From Desulfamplus sp. (GTDB lineage Bacteria > Desulfobacterota > Desulfobacteria > Desulfobacterales > Desulfobacteraceae), in the NCBI GenBank assembly GCA_015232455.1, contig JADFZQ010000031.1, positions 1 through 35,117 on the forward strand: DNA of 35,117 nucleotides, given 5' to 3'. The notes under the pieces were generated by a model that saw only the letters and a program-made list of their open reading frames with translations, did not search any database and was not told the origin of the DNA. Of this stretch, positions 24,153 through 32,416 are shown one piece after another. A program made the position numbers and the translations under genes. Positions within the stretch are counted from its first letter, which is position 1. Every line of letters starts with the position of its first letter.

Positions 24153-25970
24153 TTACAAAAATTTCTTTTGAGTGTAATACTGCTGCCCAATGGATAATAT
24201 GTTATTCACAAGCCAATATAAAACAAGACCTGATGGAAAGTTAATAAATATTACCGTCATAAATAGAGGCATGAACATCATAACTTTTGCCTGAGTTGGG
24301 TCTCCCATTGTTGGAGACATTTTTTGCTGAAGAAACATGGTAGCACCCATTATTATTGTCAACACAGGAATTCCATAAGGAGGGTGCATAAATGGGATTG
24401 CAAGATTAAAATGAAACAATCTATCAGGGGCTGAAAGATCATTAATCCAACCCATAAAAGGTGCATGACGTAACTCTATTGCCTGATAGAGCATTCTATA
24501 AAGAGCGAAAAATATAGGCATCTGAACCACCATTGGAAGGCAGCCACTCATGGGGTTGACCTTATATGTTTTGTAAAGATTCATAACCTCTTGATTCATC
24601 TTCTGTTTGTCATCTTTATATTTATCTCTTATCTGATTCATAAGGGGTTGAAGTTTTTTCATGTCATTCATGGATTTATAACTTTTAGTGCCAAGGGGCC
24701 AAAAAAGCAATTTAATCAAAATAGTTAAAAGTATAATGGCAACACCATAGTTAGGTATAATTTCGTGGATAAGATTCATTAGAATGAGGCAAGGTTTAGC
24801 AAGAACATCAAACCAGCCAAAATCTATGGCTTTTTTAAGGTTATTTTTATAGTCACCAAGTACTTTTAGACTTTTAGGACCCATGTAACACTGAAAAGAT
24901 AATTGAATCTGCTTGTTAGGATCAAGTCTCTCCATAGATTGAATATACCTTGTAAGAACAAGAGATTCTGTCCCAGAAAGTTTAATCGACGACTCCACAG
25001 GTTTTACAGGCATAAGGCATGAGATAAAGTATCTGTCCCCATTTCCAGCCCACTCAACGATCCCCTTTAATGTGTTCTCATCTACTTGACTGGTGTTTTT
25101 ATCTTTTTGATTATCTTGAATATCTTTAGGCGTAACTATCTGAAGACTCCCATTTATGTATGCCTCAGGACCGTAAGCTCCAAACTGTGAAAATGCTGCC
25201 CCCTCTTTTGTCAACGCAAATGGCATTGAAATCTCTAAAGAGTCTTTTAGAGGTACAGAAGAACCATTTTTGATAACTACATCAAGCCCAATAAGATACG
25301 TTGATGCTGAAATAGTATATATTTTTTCAACAACAATACCGTGAGGAGATGTCCATGAAAATATTATTTTTGTCTCTCCCTCATTTAATATCAATTCAGT
25401 TATTTTTGCTATATTACTAGTAGAAGCTATTCCACTTCCAGTAGTTTCGGTGCTATTTTCTATAGATGATTTAAAAACTGCTCTATCAAGACCAGCAACG
25501 CTTTTTTCCTCAAAATCAAATGTAAATAGACCAGAGGTAAGCTCAGGAGGCACCATCTGTTTAAATGGAGACTCTTTTTCAACACCTTCTTTGAATTTTT
25601 TTAGAGTTAAACTTGTAACAGCAGCTCTTTTTTCAGATATGGTAATATCGTAAATAGGAGTGGTTATTTTTATATCTTTAAAATCTGAACTCTCCTGTAA
25701 TTCAGATAATCCATTATTTGGACTATTTACAGAATCAAGACTGTTTGAAGGATTAAACTCCTTGGCATCAGAACCATTAGAGGTTAAATCCTTTGAAGCT
25801 GCATCAGTATTATTAACTGTTGATCCATCTGTGCTATTAGAGAAACCACTTTGCTGATTCTGTTGCTCCTGCTGATTAACTGTTTGAGGAGGAACAAAGA
25901 AAAAATTCCACCCCACTATTACAACTATAGAAAGAATAATGGCAATAAACAACCGTTTTTGCTCGTCCAT
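24153..25970 (-). CDS. yidC: Membrane protein insertase YidC
   Basis: This 605-residue protein is the Gram-negative type. The first membrane segment is RLFIAIILSIVVIVGWNFFF, followed by a Gln/Ser/Asn-rich linker (about residues 35-90), the large periplasmic beta domain, and the C-terminal five-helix insertase core from about residue 390. Core motifs include LLFWPLGTKSYKSMNDMKKL, IRDKYKDDKQKMNQEVMNLY, NPMSGCLPMVVQMPIFFALY and FPSGLVLYWLVNNILSI. It inserts proteins into the inner membrane alone or with SecYEG. It lies 186 bases after yidD, a spacer with a 27-base-spaced direct repeat. Confidence 0.97.
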   Translation of the reverse strand: MDEQKRLFIAIILSIVVIVGWNFFFVPPQTVNQQEQQNQQSGFSNSTDGSTVNNTDAASKDLTSNGSDAKEFNPSNSLDSVNSPNNGLSELQESSDFKDIKITTPIYDITISEKRAAVTSLTLKKFKEGVEKESPFKQMVPPELTSGLFTFDFEEKSVAGLDRAVFKSSIENSTETTGSGIASTSNIAKITELILNEGETKIIFSWTSPHGIVVEKIYTISASTYLIGLDVVIKNGSSVPLKDSLEISMPFALTKEGAAFSQFGAYGPEAYINGSLQIVTPKDIQDNQKDKNTSQVDENTLKGIVEWAGNGDRYFISCLMPVKPVESSIKLSGTESLVLTRYIQSMERLDPNKQIQLSFQCYMGPKSLKVLGDYKNNLKKAIDFGWFDVLAKPCLILMNLIHEIIPNYGVAIILLTILIKLLFWPLGTKSYKSMNDMKKLQPLMNQIRDKYKDDKQKMNQEVMNLYKTYKVNPMSGCLPMVVQMPIFFALYRMLYQAIELRHAPFMGWINDLSAPDRLFHFNLAIPFMHPPYGIPVLTIIMGATMFLQQKMSPTMGDPTQAKVMMFMPLFMTVIFINFPSGLVLYWLVNNILSIGQQYYTQKKFL

Positions 25971-26069
25971 CTTGTCTCCAACTTTTGAGTGGTGAATAAA
26001 ATTTGATTGAATGCAGATTGCATAAAATTTAGGTAAGAGAATCTTTTTAGATAAGAAAATTTAGGCAGT

Positions 26070-26110
26070 AGCATAACTATTTGATTTCTAAGCGATAGCA
26101 TAACTATTTG
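26070..26110. repeat. 14-bp direct repeat in the yidC leader, 27 bases apart
   Basis: AGCATAACTATTTG occurs at 26070-26083 and 26097-26110, in the spacer between yidD and yidC. It may be two binding sites or the start of a tandem repeat; its function is unknown. Confidence 0.5.
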
Positions 26111-26156
26111 CATTATTAGGCAATACTATTGCTATATTGTGCATTAGTAAAAATAT

Positions 26157-26366
26157 TTAAGGAACAGGATCAAACCCTCCTTGATTAAAAGGATGGCACT
26201 TCAATAACCTTTTTATAGCAAGAAAAGAGCCTTTAAGGCAGCCATATTTACTAACAGCCTCAAAGGCATATTGTGAACATGATGGGTAAAAACGACATAC
26301 AGGACCAATCATAGGCGACACAATATATTGATATAACTTAATTAGCGTTAAAATTATCCATTTCAT
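26157..26366 (-). CDS. yidD: Membrane protein insertion efficiency factor YidD
   Basis: This 69-residue protein has the full family signature: [35 protein letters not shown] and [16 protein letters not shown], with its conserved cysteines. It is a small amphipathic membrane-associated protein that assists YidC. Its start overlaps the rnpA stop by 4 bases, and yidC is downstream on the same strand. Confidence 0.96.
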   Translation of the reverse strand: MKWIILTLIKLYQYIVSPMIGPVCRFYPSCSQYAFEAVSKYGCLKGSFLAIKRLLKCHPFNQGGFDPVP

Positions 26367-26740
26367 TGTTGGATTTGCCCATTTTTATTGTTTTCGGTCG
26401 CGGATATTTTTTTAAACAACTTATCAAGTTCATCTGGAATCTGTGCGTTTGATAGGTATGATATATATTTTCTTGCTATAATATTAATATCTCTATTGCC
26501 TGCTATTGTCTCTTGTTTATTTCTATAAAACTCTCTAACAATTCGCTTAATTCTGTTCCTTTCCACAGCGTTTCCAACTTTTTTTGATACAGTAATACCA
26601 ATACGGTTGTTCAAATATTCACCATCAAGTATAGATGCAATAAAATATCGGGTTTGAACAACTCTGCCCATTAAGGATAATTTAATAAACTGCGATCTCT
26701 TAAGTATCCTATGAGTTTTTGGAAACGAATATTTGCTCAA
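26363..26740 (-). CDS. rnpA: Ribonuclease P protein component
   Basis: This 125-residue protein begins at a TTG codon ([18 protein letters not shown]). The RNA-binding signature is [12 protein letters not shown], with [16 protein letters not shown] before it. With the RNase P RNA it removes 5' leaders from pre-tRNA. It lies 17 bases after rpmH and overlaps yidD by 4 bases, the usual tight arrangement. The RNA subunit gene was not found in the window. Confidence 0.95.
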   Translation of the reverse strand: MSKYSFPKTHRILKRSQFIKLSLMGRVVQTRYFIASILDGEYLNNRIGITVSKKVGNAVERNRIKRIVREFYRNKQETIAGNRDINIIARKYISYLSNAQIPDELDKLFKKISATENNKNGQIQQ

Positions 26741-26757
26741 CTAATTTTACCGCCAAA

Positions 26758-26892
26758 TTATGCTGTTAGCTTTTTTCTACCTTTTGCTCTTCTTGCATTA
26801 ACAAGTCGGCGTCCGCCTACTGTTGACATTCTTTTCAGAAAACCGTGTGTTCTTGACCGCTTGATTCTGCTTGGCTGAAATGTTCTTTTCAT
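26758..26892 (-). CDS. rpmH: 50S ribosomal protein L34
   Basis: This 44-residue gene begins [18 protein letters not shown] and continues [20 protein letters not shown], ending RKKLTA, which is the complete L34 signature. AAGGA lies upstream of the ATG. It heads the rpmH-rnpA-yidD-yidC-jag-mnmE cluster, a conserved order often close to the replication origin. dnaA, which often precedes rpmH, is absent here; an HD-domain gene is next. Confidence 0.97.
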   Translation of the reverse strand: MKRTFQPSRIKRSRTHGFLKRMSTVGGRRLVNARRAKGRKKLTA

Positions 26893-26972
26893 AGCTTAAC
26901 AATCCTTAAAATTTGTTTTTAATTCACGCCCCTTTGACAGGAGCATTACATTACAATAATAAAATAACTCAA

Positions 26973-27014
26973 TAAAAAACAGGCAATACATCAATAAACT
27001 AACGATGTAATGCC
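26973..27014 (-). terminator. Probable intrinsic terminator after the HD-domain gene
   Basis: On the minus strand GGCATTACATC and GATGTATTGCC form an 11-bp stem (one mismatch, 11-base loop; arms 27004-27014 and 26982-26992). CTGTTTTTTATT follows immediately. It is 77 bases after the stop of the HD-domain gene and upstream of rpmH, so it would separate the two transcripts. Confidence 0.7.
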
Positions 27015-27090
27015 TTATCTATAATAAACGCAAAATTTTAATTCATTATCTAACAGGTGTCAAGAATCATTGTATCATGGCTTAATATTT

Positions 27091-27669
27091 TCAAAGATTG
27101 CCTTTTAAGCCAATAGCATCAGCTACACTCCTCATTCCCATGATGGTCTCAGTAATGAGCTCTGTTCGATCAATTCCCATCATAACTGCTCCTTTCTCAA
27201 TTATACTTCGATCAACACCCGCTGCAAAACGCTTATCTTTCCATTTTTTGATTACAGATTTTGCAGTAAGATCAAGAACGCTTACCGAAGGTCTCATCAG
27301 TGCAGTACTTGCAATTAAACCTGTTAGCTCATCTACAGCATAAAGAGTCTTTTCAAGCATTGATTCTGGCTCTACATCAGAGCAGATTCCCCACCCATGG
27401 CTTACAACCGCTCTTACATACTCTTGCGACCATCCATGTGCCTCAAGAATCTCTTTGCTTTTTGTGCAATGTTGTTCAGGGTAAAGCTCATAGTCAATAT
27501 CATGGACAAGACCTATTATTTGCCATTTTTCTCTATCTTCTCCAAATTTATCTGCAAAATGTCCCATAACACCTTCTACTGCAAAAGCATGACGTATCAA
27601 GCTATCGCTTGTGTTATATTTTTTTAGAAGTGTAAGAGCATCTTCTCTTGATGGAATAAATTGGCTCAT
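27091..27669 (-). CDS. HD-domain phosphohydrolase-like protein
   Basis: The protein has 192 residues. The HD signature is seen as H in LIRHAFAVEGVM, the HD pair in GLVHDIDYELYP, and HGW/D residues further on (VSHGWGI, YAVDELTG), the pattern of metal-dependent phosphohydrolases acting on nucleotides. AGAGG precedes the ATG. Close relatives are widely annotated only as HD-domain hydrolases; the substrate is unknown. It is followed by a likely terminator, so it is probably transcribed alone. Confidence 0.85.
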   Translation of the reverse strand: MSQFIPSREDALTLLKKYNTSDSLIRHAFAVEGVMGHFADKFGEDREKWQIIGLVHDIDYELYPEQHCTKSKEILEAHGWSQEYVRAVVSHGWGICSDVEPESMLEKTLYAVDELTGLIASTALMRPSVSVLDLTAKSVIKKWKDKRFAAGVDRSIIEKGAVMMGIDRTELITETIMGMRSVADAIGLKGNL

Positions 27670-27706
27670 TGATAACCTCTTTTTTTTAATATATTTCCAA
27701 TGTTGT

Positions 27707-27774
27707 TATGCTTCAAACAGGAATAAATTTAGTTTTTATATATGCAAAACTTAACTTATACCCGAAAGCAATAA
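27707..27774. mobile_element. Degenerate IS630-related mini-element, about 68 bp
   Basis: The left arm (TATGCTTCAAACAGGAATAA...) matches the IS-like end at 34975 at 25 of 32 positions. The right arm (27746-27770, CTTATACCCGAAAGCA) matches the right-end consensus. The two arms are almost back to back. It lies in the 311-base divergent spacer between the HD-domain gene and panC, where promoters for both must also sit. The rest of that spacer is AT-rich with no other gene. Confidence 0.5.
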
Positions 27775-27926
27775 CTAACTACGTTATTACTTAGATTTTG
27801 ATGTTGAAGTTTATGACTCTTTATGTCAATAAGAAAATTCATAGCTACATTAGTATGTGCGTTGGCGATTCAAATTCAATATTTTGTTATCTTTTAATTT
27901 GTATATTTATATCTAAATCAACTCTT

Positions 27927-27966
27927 AAAAAGCTAATTAACTATCAAAAAGTTAATTACGACTATC
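27927..27966. repeat. Imperfect tandem repeat upstream of panC
   Basis: AAAAAGCTAATTAACTATC (27927-27945) is followed directly by a diverged copy with two extra bases (27946-27966). It ends 14 bases before the panC start and may influence translation or be an operator; this is unknown. Confidence 0.5.
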
Positions 27967-27980
27967 GGGAATAATAAAAA

Positions 27981-28832
27981 ATGGAAATATTTAAAAGATC
28001 GTCAGATATGAGGGAATGGTCAGATCAAATGCACAGAGTTGGAGAGACAATAAGTTTTGTCCCAACTATGGGCTATCTTCACGAAGGTCATCTCTCTTTG
28101 ATTGAAAAAGGAAAAAATATCTCTTCTTCTCTTGTTGTGAGCATTTTTGTAAACCCCACACAGTTTGGTGAAAATGAAGACCTTAATGCTTACCCCACAA
28201 ATATTGAAAGAGATATTGAACTTATAAAGAAAAAAGGGGCAAACGCACTATTTCTTCCAGACAAAAAAGAGATTTACCCTGAAAATTACCAAACTTATAT
28301 CTCTCTTGAGTATCTGCCAAACCATCTGTGCGGGATTTCAAGACCTATCCACTTTAGGGGAGTTGCGACTATAGTTGCAAAGTTATTCAACATAGTAAGA
28401 CCAGATGCTGCAATATTTGGAGCAAAAGATTTCCAGCAATTGCAGGTTATCCGCCAATTGAACAGAGATCTCAACTTTGGAATTAATATTGTTGGCTCTC
28501 CTATTGTCAGAGAGAGTGATGGACTTGCAATGAGTTCAAGAAATGCTTACTTAACCTCTGAGCAACGACAATCTGCCTTAAGTTTGTCTCAATCTCTTTT
28601 AAAGGCAAAAGAGATGGTTGAATCTGGAGAGAGATATGCCAATATAATAAAATCTAATATTAGAAACTTTATCGACTCTTTTCCATACACACAAATTGAT
28701 TATATAAGTATCTGCGATCCTGACACTTTAAATGAGCTGATAGAGATTGATAGAGAGTTCCTTTTTGCACTTGCGGTTCAGGTTGGAAAGGCACGACTTA
28801 TAGATAATATGCTTATAAAACCGATTTCTTGA
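27981..28832 (+). CDS. panC: Pantothenate synthetase (pantoate-beta-alanine ligase)
   Basis: The protein has 283 residues, the family length. It has FVPTMGYLHEGHLSLIEKG (HIGH-like nucleotide motif), VSIFVNPTQFGENEDL, the pantoate/ATP loop GAKDFQQLQVIRQL, VRESDGLAMSSRNAYL (KMSKS-like) and IDYISICDPDTL. It joins pantoate and beta-alanine using ATP to make pantothenate for coenzyme A. It is a lone gene facing the DUF4390 gene. The ribosome binding site is weak. Confidence 0.97.
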   Translation: MEIFKRSSDMREWSDQMHRVGETISFVPTMGYLHEGHLSLIEKGKNISSSLVVSIFVNPTQFGENEDLNAYPTNIERDIELIKKKGANALFLPDKKEIYPENYQTYISLEYLPNHLCGISRPIHFRGVATIVAKLFNIVRPDAAIFGAKDFQQLQVIRQLNRDLNFGINIVGSPIVRESDGLAMSSRNAYLTSEQRQSALSLSQSLLKAKEMVESGERYANIIKSNIRNFIDSFPYTQIDYISICDPDTLNELIEIDREFLFALAVQVGKARLIDNMLIKPIS

Positions 28833-28843
28833 AAAAAATATTC

Positions 28844-29443
28844 TCAATAGATCATATCAAAGGAATACCAATCTGTCTCAAAATCCCAATATGAGATAAA
28901 AAAGAAGACATAGTGTAGGTATAAAGGCAGGGTCGCTTTGTTCATCTCCGCTTTTATTTTTATCTCATACTCTTCACCTTGTTCAAAATTATTAAGGGAA
29001 AGAACTTTTATATCACTTATAGTTGAAGCCATCTTTTTCGCCTCATCAAATGATGTTGTAGTAAAAGGTTTATCTGTTTTCCAAGGTCTTAAGACAGTAA
29101 AATCTTGTTTAATACTGTTATATTTTAGAGTGGCAGAAAGTTTTATATCAGCAATATTTTCATCAAACCAAGCATCTCTTTTACGGTAAACAGAGATAAA
29201 AAATGAAAAAGATGCAGGAACTCCTTTAAGAACTGCATCGCTCATCTTATCTGTAAATGCACCAGTTACTTTAAAAGATGCTCTTAAATCGCCTTCAATT
29301 TTGGTAATTGCAATATTTTCAAGTGAACACCGCCTTCTTGCCATAACAGGCGGTGGAATAATTGCCTGAATCAGCAATATTGTGCAACAAATAAGATTAA
29401 GTGGTGTAATGAGTCTTCTTGATAAGAATTTAATATATTCCAT
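28844..29443 (-). CDS. DUF4390 family exported protein
   Basis: The protein has 199 residues. A hydrophobic N-terminal segment (LICCTILLIQAIIPPPVMA) looks like a signal peptide or anchor. The body is beta-rich with the pattern typical of DUF4390: an ENIAITKIEGDLRASFKV start and a C-terminus of FFISYWDFETDWYSFDMIY. The function of the family is not established. In other bacteria it can lie near NtrY-type kinases; here it lies convergent with panC and downstream of lpxC. Confidence 0.8.
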   Translation of the reverse strand: MEYIKFLSRRLITPLNLICCTILLIQAIIPPPVMARRRCSLENIAITKIEGDLRASFKVTGAFTDKMSDAVLKGVPASFSFFISVYRKRDAWFDENIADIKLSATLKYNSIKQDFTVLRPWKTDKPFTTTSFDEAKKMASTISDIKVLSLNNFEQGEEYEIKIKAEMNKATLPLYLHYVFFFISYWDFETDWYSFDMIY

Positions 29444-29489
29444 TGTATCCTGATTAAATCAGTTGTTAAAATTTCTTTTCTTCAGATAT

Positions 29490-29561
29490 TATACTCTAAG
29501 CGGGCATTAATTGAGCTTTTTCTATTTAAGTAGAACTCAATTTATGACCTTGATCAGTATA
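29490..29561. mobile_element. IS630-related mini-element overlapping the 3' end of lpxC
   Basis: The element is 68 bp between TA dinucleotides. The left end TACTCTAAGCGGGCATTAAT matches the IS-like end at 34977 at about 27 of 33 positions in the aligned arm. The right end TTTATGACCTTGATCAGTA is its near-complement. The lpxC stop (29526-29528) lies in the short loop, so the last ten or so lpxC codons are element sequence. Confidence 0.7.
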
Positions 29562-30428
29562 GCTTAAAACAGGTCTTGTCTCCCATGACTCTTTTCTGGC
29601 TAAAAAGGTCTTTATAAACCTATGATTTAACTCATGTCCTGATTTGTGAGTCTTAATGTGTCCTAAAATTGGCATACCTAAAAGTGCAAAATCGCCGAGA
29701 CAGTCAAGTAGTTTATGTCTTACAAATTCATCTGGATAACGCAAACCCTCTTTATTCAAAACTTTATCATTATCAATGATAATAGCGTTATCAAGGCTTC
29801 CGCCTTTTCCGAGGCTAAACATTTTAAGATAATGTAAATCTTGGATAAATCCAAATGTTCTGGCTTGAGATATATCTTTTATAAAATTTTCAGGTGAAAG
29901 TTCAAACGATAGTTCCTGACTTCCAATTACAGGGTTGGCAAACTCTATTGAGCAAGAGATTTTAAAATGAGGGTAAGGCGTTACTGTAACATGTTTATCA
30001 TTATCTTCAATTTTTATCTGTTCTGTTACAACAAAAAACCATCTTGGCATAGCCTGTTTTTTTATACCTGCATAGTTCAAAATTTTTGCAAACTCTTTAG
30101 CACTTCCGTCCATTATGGGCATCTCATAGCCATCAATCTCTACTAATGCGTTATCAATTGCAAGACCTGTAAATGTAGCCATAAGGTGTTCAATTGTGGA
30201 GACAATAACACCTTGATTGCCAACTACAGTTGCAAGACTTGTATCAACAACCATATTAAATAGTGCTGGAATGTCTGATGTTCCCGGAAGGTCAGTGCGT
30301 CTGAATCTTATACCATGATTTTCAGGGGCAGGTTTTATGGTAATAGCTGTTTTTCGTCCTGAATGAACCCCAATACCAAAACATGATACTGGTTGCTCAA
30401 TGGTTTGCTGAAGATAATATTTTTCCAT
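29526..30428 (-). CDS. lpxC: UDP-3-O-acyl-N-acetylglucosamine deacetylase LpxC
   Basis: The start at ATG 30428 (300 residues) is chosen because GGAGC lies 7 bases upstream and the family begins near QQTIEQPVSCFGIGVHSG. Zinc and catalytic residues are visible: VSTIEHLMATFTGL, DGSAKEF, and HKLLDCLGDFALLG with GHELNH further on. It performs the committed step of lipid A synthesis, which confirms a Gram-negative outer membrane with LPS. The C-terminal tail (TDQGHKLSST) is encoded by the mini-element at 29490-29561 and replaces whatever tail the ancestor had. All catalytic motifs are upstream of it. Confidence 0.96.
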   Translation of the reverse strand: MEKYYLQQTIEQPVSCFGIGVHSGRKTAITIKPAPENHGIRFRRTDLPGTSDIPALFNMVVDTSLATVVGNQGVIVSTIEHLMATFTGLAIDNALVEIDGYEMPIMDGSAKEFAKILNYAGIKKQAMPRWFFVVTEQIKIEDNDKHVTVTPYPHFKISCSIEFANPVIGSQELSFELSPENFIKDISQARTFGFIQDLHYLKMFSLGKGGSLDNAIIIDNDKVLNKEGLRYPDEFVRHKLLDCLGDFALLGMPILGHIKTHKSGHELNHRFIKTFLARKESWETRPVLSYTDQGHKLSST

Positions 30429-30591
30429 TGATATTGCTCCATACTTAAACAACGCTTAAGGACTTTTTGATTTATAAATTTGATATTTAAATTCATCTAT
30501 AACGAATTATATTGATGAAATCAAAATAATTGAGAATTTTATTTGCTTCAACTATAAGTTTAATGGTTAATAGAGTGTCTTAAAATTTGAA

Positions 30592-30650
30592 TTCCTGCAA
30601 AATGTGATTTGACAATTGATTTTATTGGATAAAAATTGAGTTCGCAGGAA
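30592..30650. repeat. Small inverted-repeat element, TTCCTGC ends, copy 2; may carry the comM promoter
   Basis: TTCCTGC (30592-30598) and GCAGGAA (30644-30650) bracket a stretch whose minus strand reads TTTTTATCCAATAAAATCA, matching the element at 14657-14708. Inside it, TTGACA (30609-30614) and TAAAAA 15 bases later resemble a promoter pointing to comM, though the spacing is short. The remaining spacer back to lpxC is AT-rich without other clear signals. Confidence 0.45.
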
Positions 30651-30682
30651 ATCTATTTAACATGAAAAGGGAGGAGATAAAT

Positions 30683-32242
30683 TTGCTCTCAAAGATCAAT
30701 TGCAGTGCAGTGTCTGGAATAGCTGGGTATGTTGTAGAAGTTGAGGTTGATGTCTCGTTTGGTCTGCCAGTTTTTAATATTGTAGGTCTTCCTGAAACTG
30801 CTGTAAGAGAGAGCCGTGAACGGGTAAAAACTGCTATAAAGAATTCTGGTTATGCCTTTCCCATGGATAGAATTACAGTAAATCTTGCACCTGCTGATGT
30901 AAAAAAAGAGGGGACAAGTTTTGATCTGCCTGTTGCAATGGCGATTTTATCTGCTTCTGCAATTGTGCCTCAAGATAGATTCAACGGCTACTTTATGATG
31001 GGAGAGCTATCTCTTGATGGTAGAATCAAACCTGTAAATGGTGTTTTACCAGCAGTCATTTGTGCTAAAAAAAATGGTGCGCGTGGTTTTCTTGTTCCTG
31101 TTGAAAATCGTGGAGAAGCTTCAATGGTTAAAGATATTGAGATTCTCCCTGTTGAAACATTAAGGGATGTTGTTGATTTTTTTACTGGTATGAGAAAAAT
31201 TATCCCTTTTTCTGGTAATGCTGATCTTCTTAAAGATAGTGATAACTTTGCTTTATCTGATCTTGATTACTGTGATGTTGCAGGTCAAAATCATGCAAAA
31301 AGAGCGTTAGAGATAGCAGCAGCAGGAGGACATAATTTGTGTATGTCAGGACCTCCGGGTTCAGGAAAGACAATGCTTGCAAAGCGGATTGCCTCAATTT
31401 TACCGCCACTCTCATTTGAAGAGTCCCTTGAAACAACACAAATATACTCAGTTGCAGGTTTATTAAAAGAAGAGATGCCATTAATTACCCAACGACCGTT
31501 TCGCTCACCACATCACACAATATCTGCTCCAGGACTTGTTGGCGGTGGTGCAAGACCAGAACCCGGAGAGGTTAGCCTTGCACATAATGGACTTCTCTTT
31601 TTAGATGAGTTACCTGAATTTAAGCGAAATGTTCTTGAAGTTTTACGTCAGCCCATGGAAGATGGTATGGTAAGAATTTCAAGAGCTGGAGCAAAGTTTA
31701 CATACCCATCAGTTTTTATGTTGATTTCTGCTATGAATCCTTGTCCGTGCGGTTATTATGGAGATAGTGTCAGAGAATGCACATGCACATCAGCACAGAT
31801 TCAAAGATATAGAGGCAGAATTTCAGGACCTCTTATTGATAGGATAGATATACATATCGAAGTTCCAGCAGTATCTTATAGTGAATTAACGGGTAATTCA
31901 AAACCAGAATCATCAAAAGAGATAAGAAAAAGAGTTCAAATTGCAAGAGAAATTCAGATTAAAAGGTTTAAAAATCCTACTAACTCTAACCAAGAGAGGT
32001 TAGTTCAAAGCTCTTCTGTTTTTTGTAATGCTGGAATGCGTCCCCGTGACATCAAGAGATTTTGCACCCTTGAGCCAGCAGCCTCGTCTATCCTTGAAAA
32101 AGCTGTAGATAGCTTTGGGCTTTCTGCTCGTGCATACAGCAGAGTTCTTAAAACAGCAAGAACCATTGCTGATCTTGATAATGAAAAACATATTTTAAGG
32201 CAGCATGTTGCAGAGGCTGTCCAATATAGAAATGAACAATAA
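30683..32242 (+). CDS. comM: YifB/ComM family Mg-chelatase-like AAA+ ATPase
   Basis: I place the start at TTG 30683 (519 residues). AGGGAGGAG (30668-30676) ends 6 bases before it, and the resulting MLSKINCSAVSGIAG matches the usual family start. The ATG at 30662 would add seven residues and lacks a ribosome binding site. The N-terminal ChlI-type domain has FNIVGLPETAVRESRERV and NLAPADVKKEGTSFDLP. The AAA+ core has Walker A GPPGSGKTMLAKR, FRSPHHTISAPGLVGGG and LLFLDELPEF (Walker B). A cysteine cluster NPCPCGYYGD...CTCT follows. ComM is a hexameric helicase promoting branch migration during natural transformation; YifB orthologues are widespread. Confidence 0.95.
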   Translation: MLSKINCSAVSGIAGYVVEVEVDVSFGLPVFNIVGLPETAVRESRERVKTAIKNSGYAFPMDRITVNLAPADVKKEGTSFDLPVAMAILSASAIVPQDRFNGYFMMGELSLDGRIKPVNGVLPAVICAKKNGARGFLVPVENRGEASMVKDIEILPVETLRDVVDFFTGMRKIIPFSGNADLLKDSDNFALSDLDYCDVAGQNHAKRALEIAAAGGHNLCMSGPPGSGKTMLAKRIASILPPLSFEESLETTQIYSVAGLLKEEMPLITQRPFRSPHHTISAPGLVGGGARPEPGEVSLAHNGLLFLDELPEFKRNVLEVLRQPMEDGMVRISRAGAKFTYPSVFMLISAMNPCPCGYYGDSVRECTCTSAQIQRYRGRISGPLIDRIDIHIEVPAVSYSELTGNSKPESSKEIRKRVQIAREIQIKRFKNPTNSNQERLVQSSSVFCNAGMRPRDIKRFCTLEPAASSILEKAVDSFGLSARAYSRVLKTARTIADLDNEKHILRQHVAEAVQYRNEQ

Positions 32243-32246
32243 AGCT

Positions 32247-32266
32247 CCTCGCATCAAGCTGCGAGG
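32247..32266. repeat. Hairpin just after comM
   Basis: CCTCGCA and TGCGAGG form a perfect 7-bp stem with a 6-base loop, 4 bases after the comM stop. No T-run follows, so termination is uncertain. The rest of the spacer to 32416 shows nothing else convincing. Confidence 0.5.
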
Positions 32267-32416
32267 TATCTTAAAAAATTACAACGCACCAAATCAAAAT
32301 ATGAACCCTCGATTTGCAATCAATTTTGGCTTTTTCAGTTAAAAACACTGGCTTATGGTATATTGCTGAACGAATCTGAACAGCACCTCAATAGACATGT
32401 TTTGTAATCTTCCATG

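Noticed and set aside
25925-26113. 62-codon frame upstream of yidC
   Set aside because: It overlaps the yidC start in another frame and consists partly of the 27-base-spaced repeat (QIVMLSLRNQIVMLL). It is more likely a by-product of the repeat.
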